In this document: positions 1 through 14,200 of the stretch, in pieces | Layout of the letters: each line of letters starts with the position of its first letter | How positions within the stretch are numbered: the first letter of the stretch is position 1 | Source of the DNA: Hydractinia symbiolongicarpus | Taxonomy: Eukaryota > Cnidaria > Hydrozoa > Anthoathecata > Hydractiniidae | Length of the DNA: 64,000 bases | Assembly: GCF_029227915.1 (NCBI RefSeq) | Contig: NC_079878.1 | Location: forward strand, 13,826,001 to 13,890,000 | Reading direction: 5' to 3' | Position numbers and translations under genes: made by a program | The notes under the pieces: generated by a model | Databases searched by the model: none | Told to the model about the DNA's origin: nothing | The model's input: the letters and a program-made list of their open reading frames with translations, nothing else

Positions 1-701
1 AATTAAACCACAGTGGAGAAATTTATACAATGGGGTTTAAAGTTACTTTTATGAACTATTATATCATATGGAAAAAGAATATATACTTGGTCAACTTAAC
101 AAGATTCATTTATGATGTTTACACTGAAGTGTAACACTGAAGTTTTAAAAACAATGCATGGATAACAGATTGTATGTCCATGTTGAAACTTCTTCTTTGA
201 AATTATGGAAATGGGCAATCAAGTGGAAACAGAATTTAAAAACAAGGAAATACAGTTTTATGGTGTTAGAGGTCACATTAAGGAGAGCTAGGAACAAAAT
301 TGGAGATCAATATTATCAGCTACAGAAGCGCTATCTGGAGTTAGATTAACTCGTTTAATGCAACTGTTTATACAACAACAGGAGATGACCTTGGAATAAC
401 TACATTCATAAAGCTTTTAGATAATGTGGAATGACCAAGATGTAGGAATGCTTGTTCAGCTAGCACTAATTTGGTGCATCTGTTGGTGCATATAACGCGA
501 AAAAGTATGTGTGATAACAACAATAGAGTGGGTGTCAGTTTTTATTGAAATAACACTTTTTTTAATTCACATAAAAATTTTTCAAATATTCTGATCCTTA
601 AGATGTGCAAAAAATGCTTTGTTTAGTAGGAAAAATGCCTTAAAAGTTAACTATCTCTATAATAATAGCCATTGTCTATCTGTGTGTTAAAAAGGGTTAC
701 C

Positions 702-858
702 GACATTCCTTTGATTTTTCCGCTCTTACGCAATCCCCTATTTTAAAAACACCAAGCCTTGCAAGTTCACGGTCACTAGCTTGGGCAAACGCTACTATAT
801 CCATTTTCTCTTTCCTCAAATGTTCTATAAAGTGTCTCAAACCTACCTAGTTTAACAC
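702..858 (-). pseudogene. SAM-domain-like coding remnant
   Basis: On the minus strand an open stretch of about 45 codons reads GLRHFIEHLRKEKMD, then FAQASDRELARLGVFKIGD. This matches the SAM-domain pattern of a short helix 1, an acidic/hydrophobic helix and an 'LxxLGvxkiGDr' end. There is an in-frame stop just before it (near 860), and no start or neighbouring exon was found. It could be a relic of a mobile element that carried a SAM domain. Identification is by pattern only. Confidence 0.3.
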
Positions 859-944
859 TTCCATTTTATTTACCTGTAAAACAATGACAATTTCGTGTTT
901 TTTCAACATAAGCCCTATTACGCTCTCCCACCCATCATATAATA

Positions 945-1130
945 TGAAGACTCATATGACAATTTGACCACATTAATATAATGAAATAAAGATATAAGAT
1001 CCTCATTATAATGACATTAGGACCCTAAATAGTGATATAAGAACTGCATATAATGATGTAACAACACCATGCAATGTCATAATGCCATCATATAATGGTA
1101 TTATGACTGCATATAATGGTTAGTTCACCT
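945..1130. repeat. Degenerate AT-rich tandem repeat, unit about 21-25 bp
   Basis: Variants of CATATAATGatgTaAnaAC recur about every 20-25 bases (for example near 1049, 1088 and 1110). The units are diverged and the array is not strictly periodic. Confidence 0.4.
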
Positions 1131-1174
1131 CATGTGTAAAAGTTTAACTATTTAATTTAAGGGGAAACCGACTG

Positions 1175-2198
1175 TTAAGGATACGGTAACCCCCTTTAGG
1201 CTCATTTTTTTTAAAAAAAATTATTGTTTTTAATTTTGATTCTTCGGCATATTTTCCTGATATTTTTAAAAAAAGAATTAAAAATATTTATTGTTAAGAG
1301 GGATAAAATAAGGAAAAATCTTTTTTATCTTTTAGTGTTTTCAATATAACATAAGAAACTTTCACACTTTAATAATCTATACAAGTTTATTATTAGTTAT
1401 TATCTATGCCTTTTTAATTTATGTATTTATTTTTTTCATTTTTATCCTGGTATGTTATGTTATTCTGTTGCTTAACAATAACAAGACCCAAAGTTCTGCG
1501 AAAACACTTTGCCTTTAATTTTTATTAAAATATTCATGAGTTATTAATTATTGATAGCGTTTAAGTGGGTGTAACATTCCTTCATCATGATTTTTGCAGG
1601 TAAAAGCAAAAATCTTTGTTTTTTCTGGAAATAAAATTTTCAGTCGTAACAGCATGTATTTTGTCGAACACTCCAACAAACTTGTTTTCGTACAAATTCG
1701 ACAAGATGGAGATCTTGTCGAATTTGTACGAAAACAAGTTTGTTGCGATAATTATATCTTTGGCTACAGAACTTTGCATTTTCTAACGCAGAAAGTGAGG
1801 AAATATCGAGTTATTGATCTATCATGTTTAGAAATAGATAAATCAGTCATAAAACAGCTATGGTAACACAAAATATAATTTTCAGAACCACGTGTGGTTT
1901 TGATTAAAAAAAAGAAAATTTTGTAGAGCTGAATAAGAGCTTCGCAACCATATGTTTTTCAACGAACAAAAATTTTACTGAGGGGAGTGTTCGACAAAAT
2001 AAAATGGAAGGGTGAATTTGTGTATATAATTTTTTTTCTCCTTTTTGGATTTTTTTATGGAAATATTTTACCATCACTCTAGAGATAATTTATTTGGCTT
2101 TTAGAATATATATATATTTGCTAGGGTTAATATAGCGAGCAGAGGAGATGTTTAAAATATACTTAGGATGCGTCTCAGGGGGTTACCGTATCTTTAAG
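1175..2198. mobile_element. TTAA-flanked foldback element (piggyBac-like MITE)
   Basis: The ends are inverted copies of TTAA-(A/G)GATACGGTAACCCCC: left at about 1175-1194, right at about 2179-2198. The TTAA at each outer edge is the target site used by piggyBac-type elements. No transposase is encoded. Inside lie a second inverted pair of 16 bp (1658-1673 and 1985-2000) and a perfect 34-bp hairpin (1674-1707 / 1712-1745). A related end, GGGGTTAACGTATCTTAA, is seen at about 51055-51072. Confidence 0.65.
1674..1745. repeat. Perfect 34-bp inverted repeat with 4-bp loop
   Basis: Arms 1674-1707 and 1712-1745 are exact reverse complements around the loop GGAG. The structure lies inside the TTAA-flanked element and creates overlapping open frames on both strands that should not be taken for genes. 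Confidence 0.9.
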
Positions 2199-2276
2199 CG
2201 CCTAAGTTTGCTTTTATTTTATTTCTAGTTTTGTAGATGATGTAAGTAAATTGATGTTATCTGCTTTTTTTCGTAG

Positions 2277-5200
2277 GTCCGAGTGACCACCTACAACCAT
2301 GAAAACGGAAGTAAAGATATATTGGATTGTCAACAACTAGTAGATGCACTAGTAGATGCAACCCCAGCTGTGATCAATAAAGCAATTGATGCAATTCAGA
2401 ATCTAACGACTAAAGACTTTCAAGGTAGAAAGTTTGTACCTTTTTTTATTTATTAAGCTGATTTCGTAAAATCACTACTGATATCAATTCGTTCTTAGCC
2501 AGATTGCCTCACTTTTTCTTACTTTAATAACATCAATGTAACGTCTTAATATAAATCATAATGAAGCCATGAAGCCAATTTAAGTGTGGAGAAACTTGAG
2601 AGCAGAAAAAGCTTTTTAAAGGACTTCTAAACCTGTTTAATTCTTCATAACGTATAAAAACTTCACTAATGCAGTAATGCCTTTAAAACAAAAGCTGATT
2701 TGTTTGCTTAATAAATTGAGTGTGGTTTTTGATGATCTACTGTGACATTACTTTATCCTTTTTAGGTGTAGGAGGTTTTGAGTATAGTAAGGCAATTGAA
2801 GGTTCATACAGATATTTAGCATCTTCAAACAGAAGTAAGTTAAAGGAGAACTAATAATTCATAACAAGTTAGGATGAAATTATTTGTAACAGTGTGAACA
2901 TGAACTATGTAATTTTTTTTGTTTTTTTTGTGAGCCTTGGTTCTACAGATTTTTATAGTCGAAGATGTGTGGTACCACTGGCAGTCGCCACTATGGGAAT
3001 GTTGATTACAACCTTTTAAACAGGAGTTTTCATTTAATTTTCTAGTATCTGTATAATAAAAAACATTTGTCATAAACAAAAGTTAAAATAATTATGCAAT
3101 AAAGCGTGTTGTTTTCTAAATAAGAAAAAAACGCGCTGAAAGCGATTTTGTAAAAACGAAAAAAAAGCTTTTTGTATTTTGAAATGGTTTTTAACACCAC
3201 CTTGCTTAAACATAATATAACAAATTTTCAAACCACACTGTGAATTAAAAATAAAAAAGATCAGGTATTTCAGTCTATTACAGACCATCCTGTCAAAAGT
3301 TTATTTTAACTTTTGTATAATCTCAGAGTTAGAATTTCTCATTTTAAACATTTTATATACACACAATAAGCAGGGATTTTTAGGAAATAAATTTAGGATC
3401 TAAAAATATTGAGGAAATTACTTCGTGGTTGAAACTTATATATAACTTTAACTAAATTTATTTTGTGGTTCACACAAACAAAAAATTATTTCGCAACATC
3501 ATAGAATTTTCTTTCTGCAAAAATTTCTGACAATAAAATATACCACTTAATGTATCAACATAAAGTATCCTTCATAAACGTTTATACAAAAATTTTAAAA
3601 AAACAATGGTTTACAAGATGTAAAATTTAATACAGTATATACACACACACAACAGTTTGCATCAAACTATGTTTATAAATGTATATAAAGTCATGCATTT
3701 CCCCTAGTCAAAAACTCTTGTAGAAATATATTTTTTAAAAAAAGTTGTTTTGGTATTAACTTACATTGGTACGTTTTAATTCCTCCTTCAAAAATTTTGG
3801 TTAGTGAGTGTAAGAAGTTATGAACTTTTCACTCAATAGTGAATCAACTCTTCATTATTGTACAAAATTTTAATCACTCTGAAAGAAAAACGTTGTAAGT
3901 GAAACTTCATTCATTGTCAACAATTCGCGTTGAGTTATGAATGCAGTGTCTACCAATAAACAAAATATATACGAACCAAGTTGGCTTTGCCTTAATAATG
4001 GCAGTGAGCAGTGTTGTAATTCTCAAAAGAAATTTGGACATACAAATGGAGACATTGTTCTTTTTTAATATGTAATATATCTATATATACCGTCATATTA
4101 TCTTCCCAAATGTTGCAAAATTATGGATTAGGCATGAATTAAACCCATAACCACTCATCTAATGCTCTCATGTGCTAGACATGCAGTACAGAAGGCAAGG
4201 ATGCTGCCTTTTAAATTACATTTTTCCACTTAATTATGCACCTAAAAAAGTGACACATGCCTTCTGTATCTGATCTATAAGGCATAGTAACAAGATATCA
4301 CTAAGCGACCAATTAAGTTTTGTTACACCCTCAAGAGGCAAGCCTTTAAGTCCCAGCCTATATTATAAAATTAATGGTGCATTTGTCATCTTTGCAGCAC
4401 TTTGTGAACTAATGTGCAGGGGTACTTGTAGTTTTTGGTTAATATGGTTTAAGGGCTTTGATCTGATTTTTTAATATTATGGGTTTCTTATTTTTGTTAC
4501 GACATATTAATTTTCCTTTTAAGCTAAAATAATCTACATTGTCACGGCTGGAAAAACCTTGGAAAGCAAAGATAATTTGGAAAGGGTTATACAGAACGAA
4601 GCAAAGAAAGTGAATTGTAGTGTAACATTGAAAGCGTTTATTGTGACAAGTAATAAATTTTTATTTTTAATCATGCAAAGGAGTAAACATAATGCAGTGC
4701 AATAGTTACATATTTGGAATACTTTTTTTTAAGAAAGTGGAACTCACACAAGTCTTCGCACAGAACAAGAAAGTTATTTAAGGGCGTCCTGCAGTTGTGG
4801 ATGGTGTCCAGATTTTGAGGTAAACTTTACTTAATAACAAGGGAATAAGTTATTCATTTCTTCTTGAAAACATTAACAGCTAAATGTTAGGATTAAATTA
4901 TTAAACCTGTAACTTTTTGTGATACTTTCGACTTGTACTTTTATTTATTTTTACCTTTAAATTTTTTTATTTGCACACAATTTTCTCAGTGGAGAAATAG
5001 TATGGTTGAATTCAGACCTGGAGATCATGATATGCGTCAAATGCTAAGTCCAATCCTAAATTCCATATCTGGAGAGGAAGTTGTGGGGACAGTGCATTTT
5101 TCTATGCCATACTTTGACCTTTATGGATTAGGTATTTAATTTTTTGTTGTATGTTACTGTATTATAGTAATACAAATCTGTTTAAATTTTTATATGTGTA

Positions 5201-8200
5201 AATACTGAAAGCAAAAGTAAAAATATTTCCTAACTTCTATATTAATTGTTAGCTAAACCTGGCAGTTGTCTACTGTTGTAAAAAATCATATAACACATTA
5301 TTTCATACACGTCAGAATGACAGATGGTTCATGAGAGGTCAATGATGATTAATTATGTGGGTTTTCCTTCAGGGACAGCTATTGATGCTTGTAGACGTTG
5401 CATAGTCAATGGAAAAATTATAGGCGTAGCATGTATTATGTTCCTTCAAGAGGAATTGTTTGGGTTACTTTCACAGTCGTTTACTCAAAAAGACGATTTT
5501 TATGTCTTCTTAATTGATGATCAAGGTAAGAAAATTGTCCTTTCAATTCTTTTTAATGTCCATGTTTTTTTGTCAAGCTTTCTTGAAGCAGTTTTTCTCA
5601 AATTATTTGTTTGTCTTTTAAGGTTCTAATTAACACTTCATATTTTACAATGTAAAACAATTTCATTTAAAAAATTAATATTCAATTTTAAAATTTGTTG
5701 ATTAACCTAGCTTATATCACCTATATTCTTTCAAAACACAGAAAACAGAGATGCTAACATAATCCAGAGACATCATAGTCTATTATATGATAACTTTTAG
5801 GCCATGTTATATAAAACCTTGATCAATGTGAAATAGGTAGTTTGATGAAATTTGTCTTGTTAGAGTACAGTATAGAGCTTAAGTATTTCAACAAATGATT
5901 GATGCGATTAGTAACAAATTATGAAGTCCTGTTGCTCAGAAAAAGCTTTGAACATTTCACACTTTCTAAAGATATCCTAAATACAGAGAAAGAGTTAATT
6001 AATACAAAGACTCCCCCTGTTTTTTAGGAAACCTAATACGTCACAAGTAGTAGATGTTTTAGAAACATTGGGGTACAGGGATTAAAAAATTAATACACGT
6101 TTGTAAGTAGGCACCTAAATTTTGCTCAACGTACATAAAAAACTGCTCATGCAAAAATTGATATTGTGTGCATTGAAAATGGAAATGAATCTTGCAAAGT
6201 TGGTCAAATTATTAGATTTCTATTTATTCATGATCCTGGCGTACTTGTATGTGCCTACATGATTTTGAGGTGCACCAAAATATCAAGTACACCCTGGTAC
6301 ACCTAAGCAACACATGAGGTACGCAAAAAGACGTATACCAAGTTTTTTAGTCTTTAAAGTCCTGAGGTTGTAATTGAGAAATACTAAACTTCAAGCTGTA
6401 GCCTTAAAAGCATCAAAACCTGTAAAATCATTCAGCATAGAACACTATCTATTTGTTTGCAGCATTCTTTGTCTGCTTTTTTTATCATCCTTTTTTTACT
6501 CTCCTAAAGTAATTTAAATTAACATAATATTTTGTTAAGTATGATTTTTAATTTTCTTCTAAAGGAAATTTAATCAATTGGGACAGTTGCTAAGCAATAG
6601 AGAATTCTAGGTCCCTTCAGTGTTCTACCTAAGAGGATTATACATTAATATGGATTAGGGTTTTTGTTACACATGCTTATAATGGTTATTCTACTTTGTA
6701 AATAATTTATTGTCTGTAATTGTTATTTTTTTAGGAACAACATATGTGCATCCAAAATTTGGAGAGTTAATGCACAGCAGTGACAGACCTTTTCCTCTCG
6801 ATATCACAAGATTCGAACCGACAAAACAGTTTAGGGATAAAGTGTATTATTCATTGCTACGGTAAGTTAAAAAACAAAGAAACTTAATGGTGATGGTCTT
6901 ATTCCAAATTAAAGCTAATTTAATTAGGAGTTTAATAGAAAATTGTCACTATGAATATATTGCAGGTCACCCTGGCCAACCTTCCTTTATTAAATCTTAT
7001 CTGTATCTTTCATAAAAAAATTAATGTGTGTTTGTAGACTTTCAAGAGTTTTAGTCCGAAAAGAATAAACATGATTGAAGATTCCAGTGTCCAAAAAAAA
7101 CAGGACCAAAAACTAAAAAAGCAGCAGTAAAATTACACACAATGTGGTACACAAACATGCATATGTGCTGATGCTTTTATTAATGGAAAACCGGATGATT
7201 AAGATTACCAACAAAAAAAGTTGAGCTTATTAGTGGCAAAGTCAGCAACCTTTTCATAAATTTGACATATTATGCATACAAATAATCATATATGCTTGAA
7301 ATTTACGATGAGTTATATAATTTGTGTTCCTTCTTGCTAAATGAAAAAAGGGGACTGGTTTTCAACATTATTATTTAAAAACTTTTTTTATCATTTCCCA
7401 AATTTAGTTGAGGTGAAAATATTGAACATTTAATAACTAAATTAGATCTGGACAAAAGGAGGTGGCCTTTATATTTTTAAAGAGCTAAAATACTAAATGC
7501 ACTGCCATTATCTTTTGCACCTCACAATAATTAGTCGTTCTGTTGGACCAATTTTAATTTATAAAATACACATTTTTAAGTTAGCCTCCAACAAGCTTTA
7601 AAACTGATATCTGTTATCAAAGTATTTTAACAAGTTATATATCTTTTAATGGCTTTTTTAATAAAATATATTTACTAAATCTAATATTTTTATCCCATAA
7701 AACAATCCAAATAAAAGCTAAATGGAGTACATAGATAAGTTAATTAAAAATTTATTATTGTGTTATATTAAATATCTATATTATAATGCCCCTATACGTC
7801 TGTCCGTCACGCAAAATGGTACACCAAGCAACACACATTTTATTTACCTGGGCACATATATTTTTGTTTTATCTAGGGGTGATCCGGGTAGAGAAACTTT
7901 TTTACAGAATGTTTCTGTTTCTACTGGATCAACTGGAACAGCTTTCAAAGAAAAAAATATGACATACATATGGAAGAGGGTATGTATATTTTAATAGCTA
8001 CCTGTCTTTGTCTTGACTTTTTTGTTACTGGATACTGTGATATACCCATAATGTGATATACAACTATAAGATTTACTCTCTTAGGTTCCAAGTACAACAT
8101 TTTCGATAGCAGTTGTAATTGCAAGTAATGCTGATGAAGTGGGTTTTTATCTTCACAATACACGACACTATGGGAATGCAAAATATCACCGCTTAGACCT

Positions 8201-11200
8201 CTATAATATCACTCAGGGTATTTGTTCTGTGAAGAATGAACCAGCTACAACTGGTAAGAATCCTTTGATCGACCAACTAAACCAACTTGGGGACTCAATA
8301 CTCTATACACAGTGTGGTTGTGTTCGTTTTTTGTGCTAAAATGTCACAGTTTTATTCAACACTCATTAAGGTGAACGTATATTGTATTGTTTTCTTTTTA
8401 GATACCAGTACTCTGAAGTTACTGAACACTGTGTTTGACATGTCCAAAACATACTTTCTAGACGAGAAACTGTCTACTGTTACAGGACTTATGAATTACA
8501 TTCAAAACAAAACGAATGACTTTTCACCTATCATGGTAATACTGAGTGCTATCTAAATCTTGTCCCACTGTTTTTTTGAAAACAGCTTATGTAGCAGGAT
8601 AAAAATTAATTTTTTTTAGCAAACTCGACCGTAGCTAATGAAATATCCTCTGTGCGAATATTAATCTGCACAGCTGCAAAATAAGTACTCCTTTCTGTTA
8701 AAGGCAATGATATTAACGCAGTTGTCAGCCTCAAAATTTATAATCAATTAATTAATCAGTAAAGACTATCAGTGGTATGGTTACTTCTGCCCAAAAAAAT
8801 AATCATGTTACTTCTGACAAAAAAAATAATCAAACCATCTTGAATTTCGAATAAGTTTGCATTCTTCTTAGTAACTTCTTGATTTATCTAAACATCTTCT
8901 AGATTTAGCATAGTAACAAAATGGATATTGATAAGTAAAACATAATTCATCATCTAATCACATTTAAGACAATTTTTCCTACATGTATGGGGAGTGGGAT
9001 TTAAGGAATGAGCAGCAAAAATCTGAAAATCATATGGTAGAACCACATTTTTTTGAAATTACTCAAGCCTCCACTACGTTGTCCATAGTATTGTCTAGCA
9101 GTGATACTTATGAAAGCGACACAACTGAACTTCACGGTTGACTCAGAAATCTTGACTTGGAACTGAAGACAATGATGCAAAGAAATACCATGAGTAGTAC
9201 AAATGAAAGAAGAGGAATATTGGAAACAATTGTTTTAATTGAATTTACAAGATTCTAAGGCACCCCACAATTAGAATTACAGAATAGAAACCCCATTCTG
9301 ATGTCTCTGATGATGGGAGATGGTCACATCTTGATAATATTTATTACCTAGTACCAGGCCAGGATTGCCGCATTTGTTCTTAACTGATGGTACAAATTAC
9401 AAGTAGCTATATACATTATGTTTATGTACCTAGCTAGCATAATATTCAGATAAATGAAAAATTTCCATCCTCCACATAGACAGGTCCAAACTTAAAAAAA
9501 TATCACAAAATCGCAAAAGTTTTTCTTGTTAAAATTTTTTAATTTTAGATATTGCGATGTTTCGACGAAACGTTATTTTAAAAAGAACTCCTCCATATTT
9601 TATTTAGCCTTGGTTAAAAAGTGTGCAACTGTTTTGCACATGCCAACAAATTATGGTCATATGTAGTAACATGATAAACAATGGAAATTCTCGCAGGTTT
9701 TTTGAATATGTGTAGTGTAGCTATATGGCAAGAAACTGTGATGTAATTTCACTCCCAGGTTATGGCTTTCGACCCAGCTATATCCACAGCTTTGTCTTTT
9801 CATACTTACTCTAGCTAGCCATAGCAAAAAAGGGTAAACTTTAAATTTGCCTCGTTTTACTTAGTACTTCTAAATAGCTAAACCAATCCTAAGTAGATAT
9901 AGTGTAGGTAATCTCCCTGTTAAAGAACAACATCAAACAATTTTTTCTGTTTTGTATACACTTGCCAGTGGTATTTCTGTATCAATACTAAATTTTATGT
10001 GTACAATGTTTGTGCGTGCCACACATGTGAGTGCAATCAAAGTGCCCTGCAAAAAAAAATTCGAAGACATTTAGGCCATTAGTTCTCTCTTCACGAAAGA
10101 CAGCATGAAACAAGAAAGCTGACTTTCCTATTTTCTGTATCCTATACCGAGATCTTGTTGTGCTATATATTGGAATTAATTGTCTTTAATATTGATGTCA
10201 TAGTAAAAATACGATTTCCTTGTCTGTTAAAAAACACTGGAATGTGCCCAAATATAAACGTTAAAATAGATTATGATGAGAAATGAACTATATCTAAGTG
10301 TGAGTCTTTCTCCTCTTTCTTAGATCAGCAGTATAGCTAAGAACATACAAGAAGATGCAATCGCAACAAGTGTTTTAGATGAATTTTGGAAAAAAACAAA
10401 TACTACTGAAAGTATCTATGCAATATGGAGGTATGTTATCGGTTAAATTGGTCTACAAAATAATGTAGATGCGTACCTTTTATTAAGATTGCTGTTAGTA
10501 ATATTGTTATGCAAAAGTAAATTACATAAAAAGTATATATCTTCTGACTAGTCAGATGTATTTCCTTTATAACGATGGTGTTTTTGCTATATTTTGAAAT
10601 AGAAAATACATTACTATATTTTTGATTACTTGTTGGGGATACTGTAAGCAAAGGCTTATAAGTACTAGTTTCACATTTAATCAACTGCAAAAGTTCTTTT
10701 CCCCTTTTGTAACGGACATGTATTTGCCTGATGGTAGCTCAAGTTTAATTTGAAATTAAATTGTTATAGGTATGTTGGTACTGAAGATGGAACAACAAGA
10801 ATTTACCCAGGAACCCAAGTACACCCATACTATGATCCAAGAGTGCGTGGATGGTATGTGTACTTAAACATACGGTTTATTATTTTTTACTTGATTGATG
10901 ACATACTTTTAGGCGTTAAGAAGGGAAAATATCAATTTAAACACTAGCCAGCAGAACAGTTTCCACAAGTAATTGAGGAATGAATGCCAAATTGAGTACT
11001 TAAGTCCAGGTAAACCATGTCACACATTTTTTTATCCGTAATACTTTATTGCAACTTCAGTTTAAAATAAAAACACATAAAACAGCCTGTTGTTACCCTA
11101 TCCAGCTTAAAAAACCAGTAATTTTTAAGGAATAAGTTTTTGTTAAACTAGCAAAAATAAATTTATAAATAAAAACATAGTGGCCAAAAAGCAAAATCCT

Positions 11201-14200
11201 GTTGTCTTATCGAATTGATTCAATATTACAGTTAAATTTTTAGCTACCTAGCTAGATTTAGCATTATTTGTTGAGAATTTTGTTGCAGTGAAATGTATTT
11301 GGTACTTTCACTTTTTAGCAAGAGATCTATCACAGCAGCCATAACATAACCGTAAAATAAAATAACCCTAGGTGCAGCTGAGTAAAAATTAGATTGGTAA
11401 AGATAACATAAGAAAAAGTAATGTTGGTTAAGATAAAAAGCTCTTTCAATAACTAAATAAAAATAAGAATAGCAATAAGAGCTAGCTAGCTAACTGACTT
11501 TAGGATGCACTCTCAAGGTCTATGTTTGTAGCCTACGTCTTAAAATTGATTTCTTTAAGATTTATATATGGCTGGGAAACGTGACAATATATTTATCTTA
11601 ACCTGTAAAAACAAATACAGAGCTGTTACAAAACAAAAAGGTAAAAAAAGACCTACAAACCTTTTTAAAATGGCCACCGCCATATGCATCAAATCGGACA
11701 CCATGCAGAGCTAAAACTTACGTTGTACTTTTAAAAGAAACGGATCACAGGGCGTAGAGGGGTTATTTAAAATATTAATGCTTTTAGATTTTACTGTTTT
11801 TAGTTGTTGTTATTGTTTTTTAATACGTATTTTTGTTTGTTTACAATCTGGACATAAATACGGTTTTAAGTATTAATTTAACTAAAATGAAATAATAAAA
11901 TCTAAAAATAAATTAATCAAACACCGCTTTTTCAATGACTTTGCGGCTAGATAAAAAAAACCTGCTACTTCTGGTACCATTTTGTACTAAGAAGACAGAT
12001 AAAGACTATTATTATAGAGTTGAGGAAGAGTTTATTATTGTATGGTATTAATTTTTTACTTAAAAATTAAAGTGAGAATTATAAATGTATATTAGAATTA
12101 CTAATACAGCACTTTTCTAAGCTACACACTTTTTTTATAACAGTTGTACTTTTTTTGTTTGGAACTTCATGATTTTTAAAAAATTAACACTATCTTTGAA
12201 AAAGTCTTAATAGTTTTTAAAAAATTAACTAATGCTTTCATTAGAACTGTTAAATAACTTTAAAATTTATGACATTGTTAAATAAATGATTAAAAGGCTA
12301 ATATTTAATAACTAATATATACTAATATACTACTATGTTATTACTTTTATGCTATCATTTCTCCGAAAGAGATATTGTAAAAATGAATATTTTAAATTAT
12401 TTATATTTTTTGTGGAGGCACAACGTCTTTCTTAAATGTTTCTTCTGCTCTCTACAAGCTAGAATCTTTTTTTCCGTATTATTTTACCACTTAAAAACAA
12501 ACAAACACCACCTGCCATTTTTTTTTACATCCGATTGATATTGCAAGATTTTGGATTTTCACAGTTTGTTGTTTTTTGCTTGTTTTTTATCGAAAGTCAA
12601 TAATAAAGTTGATATAGCCTTGACGGGGGATTTTCATCTGTGAAATCAAAAAACATGCTTTATGGGTACCAAAAATATAATAACCAATAAACCGAACTAG
12701 ACAAATTCACAAATAACAGTGTACTGACCAAATTTTCAACATCACGTTATCTTTCTCTATGAAATTTGCAATCTTTTTTATACTAAATTGAACATTACAT
12801 GCACTTAAAAAATCAATACTAATTTATAGGTTTTTCAAAAAGCAGGCAAGTGCCTCTGTTTTAAAGAAATTTTTGACGTAAATAGACAAAATTCGCATTT
12901 AATAATGCGCCCCCCCCCCCCCTTCCCCCGCCCAAAAAATATGTAAATATGAGAGCGTAAAAATGGAGAAAATGGTGGAATTTATCTCCGGTGTAGAAAT
13001 AAATATTTAGTCGTGAAAACAGGGAGGTACTTAAAGAAGTAGTGCCAACATTTTCGATTTTTTCTTAAGAACTCAAAAAGTTATGTTTATGCAAACTTAA
13101 CAGGCAATTCCCCGTTTGAAGTAGTATGTACAACTTTTTCTTTTTTAAAAAAAATACTATTTAAGCAACACAATTGGTTCACCGTTCTCATTTTCTTTAG
13201 TTGAATCTTTTTTATAGCGACTTTATGTTCATGTAGCCTTTACATCTTCTTTTATTTATAACATATTTAGGTATAAACTAGCAAAGGCTAATTTGGGAAA
13301 ACTAACACTAACCGAACCGTATGTTGATGGATGGACTGGAACAGTACTTGTTACACTTTCGAAGGCAATGTAAGACTTGTAGACGTGTTTAGAAGAATGT
13401 AAAATATTTTTGCAAGAGAAAAATGTAAAATGTTTTTGCAAGAGAAAATGTAAAATGTTTTTCCAAGAGAAAAATGTAAAATGTTTTTGCAAGAGAAAAT
13501 GTAAAATGTTTTTGCAAGAGAAAAATGTAAAATGTTTTTGCAAGAGAAAAATGTACAATGTTTTTGCAAGAGAAAAATGTTAAATGTTTTTGCAAGAGAA
13601 AAATGTTAAATGTTTTTGCAAGAGAAAAATGTTAAATGTTTTTGCAAGAGAAAAATGTTAAATGTTTTTGCAAGAGAAAAATGTTATATGTTTTTGCAAG
13701 AGAAAAATGTAAAATGTTTTTGCAAGAGAAAAATGTTATATGTTTTTGCAAGAGAAAATGTAAAATGTTTTTCCAAGAGAAAAATGTAAAATGTTTTTTG
13801 CAAGAGAAAAATGTTATATGTTTTTGCAAGAGAAAATGTAAAATGTTTTTCCAAGAGAAAAATGTAAAATGTTTTTGCAAGAGAAAAATGTACAATGTTT
13901 TTGCAAGAGAAAAATGTTATATGTTTTTGCAAGAGAAAAATGTAAAATGTTTTTGCAAGAGAAAAATGTTATATGTTTTTGCAAGAGAAAATGTAAAATG
14001 TTTTTCCAAGAGAAAAATGTAAAATGTTTTTGCAAGAGAAAAATGTAAAATGTTTTTGCAAGAGAAAAATGTAAAATGTTTTTGCAAGAGAAAAATGTAC
14101 AATGTTTTTGCAAGAGAAAAATGTTAAATGTTTTTGCAAGAGAAAATGTAAAATGTTTTTCCAAGAGAAAAATGTAAAATGTTTTTGCAAAAGAAAAATG

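Larger units (their letters stand above)
1..2276. other. Region upstream of first visible exon, probably intron of the CACHD1-like gene
   Basis: No exon joining in phase to the exon at 2277 was recognised here, so it is probably intronic. It contains a SAM-like coding remnant on the minus strand (702-858), a degenerate AT-rich tandem array (about 945-1130) and a TTAA-flanked foldback element (1175-2198). The first 350 bases contain a 63-codon open frame without recognisable similarity. Confidence 0.4.

Noticed and set aside
1585-1866. Open frames on both strands around 1600-1860
   Set aside because: Produced by the perfect 34-bp hairpin inside a MITE.
12908-12930. Poly-C tract as a regulatory element
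   Set aside because: Simple homopolymer run in an intron; nothing further supports a function.
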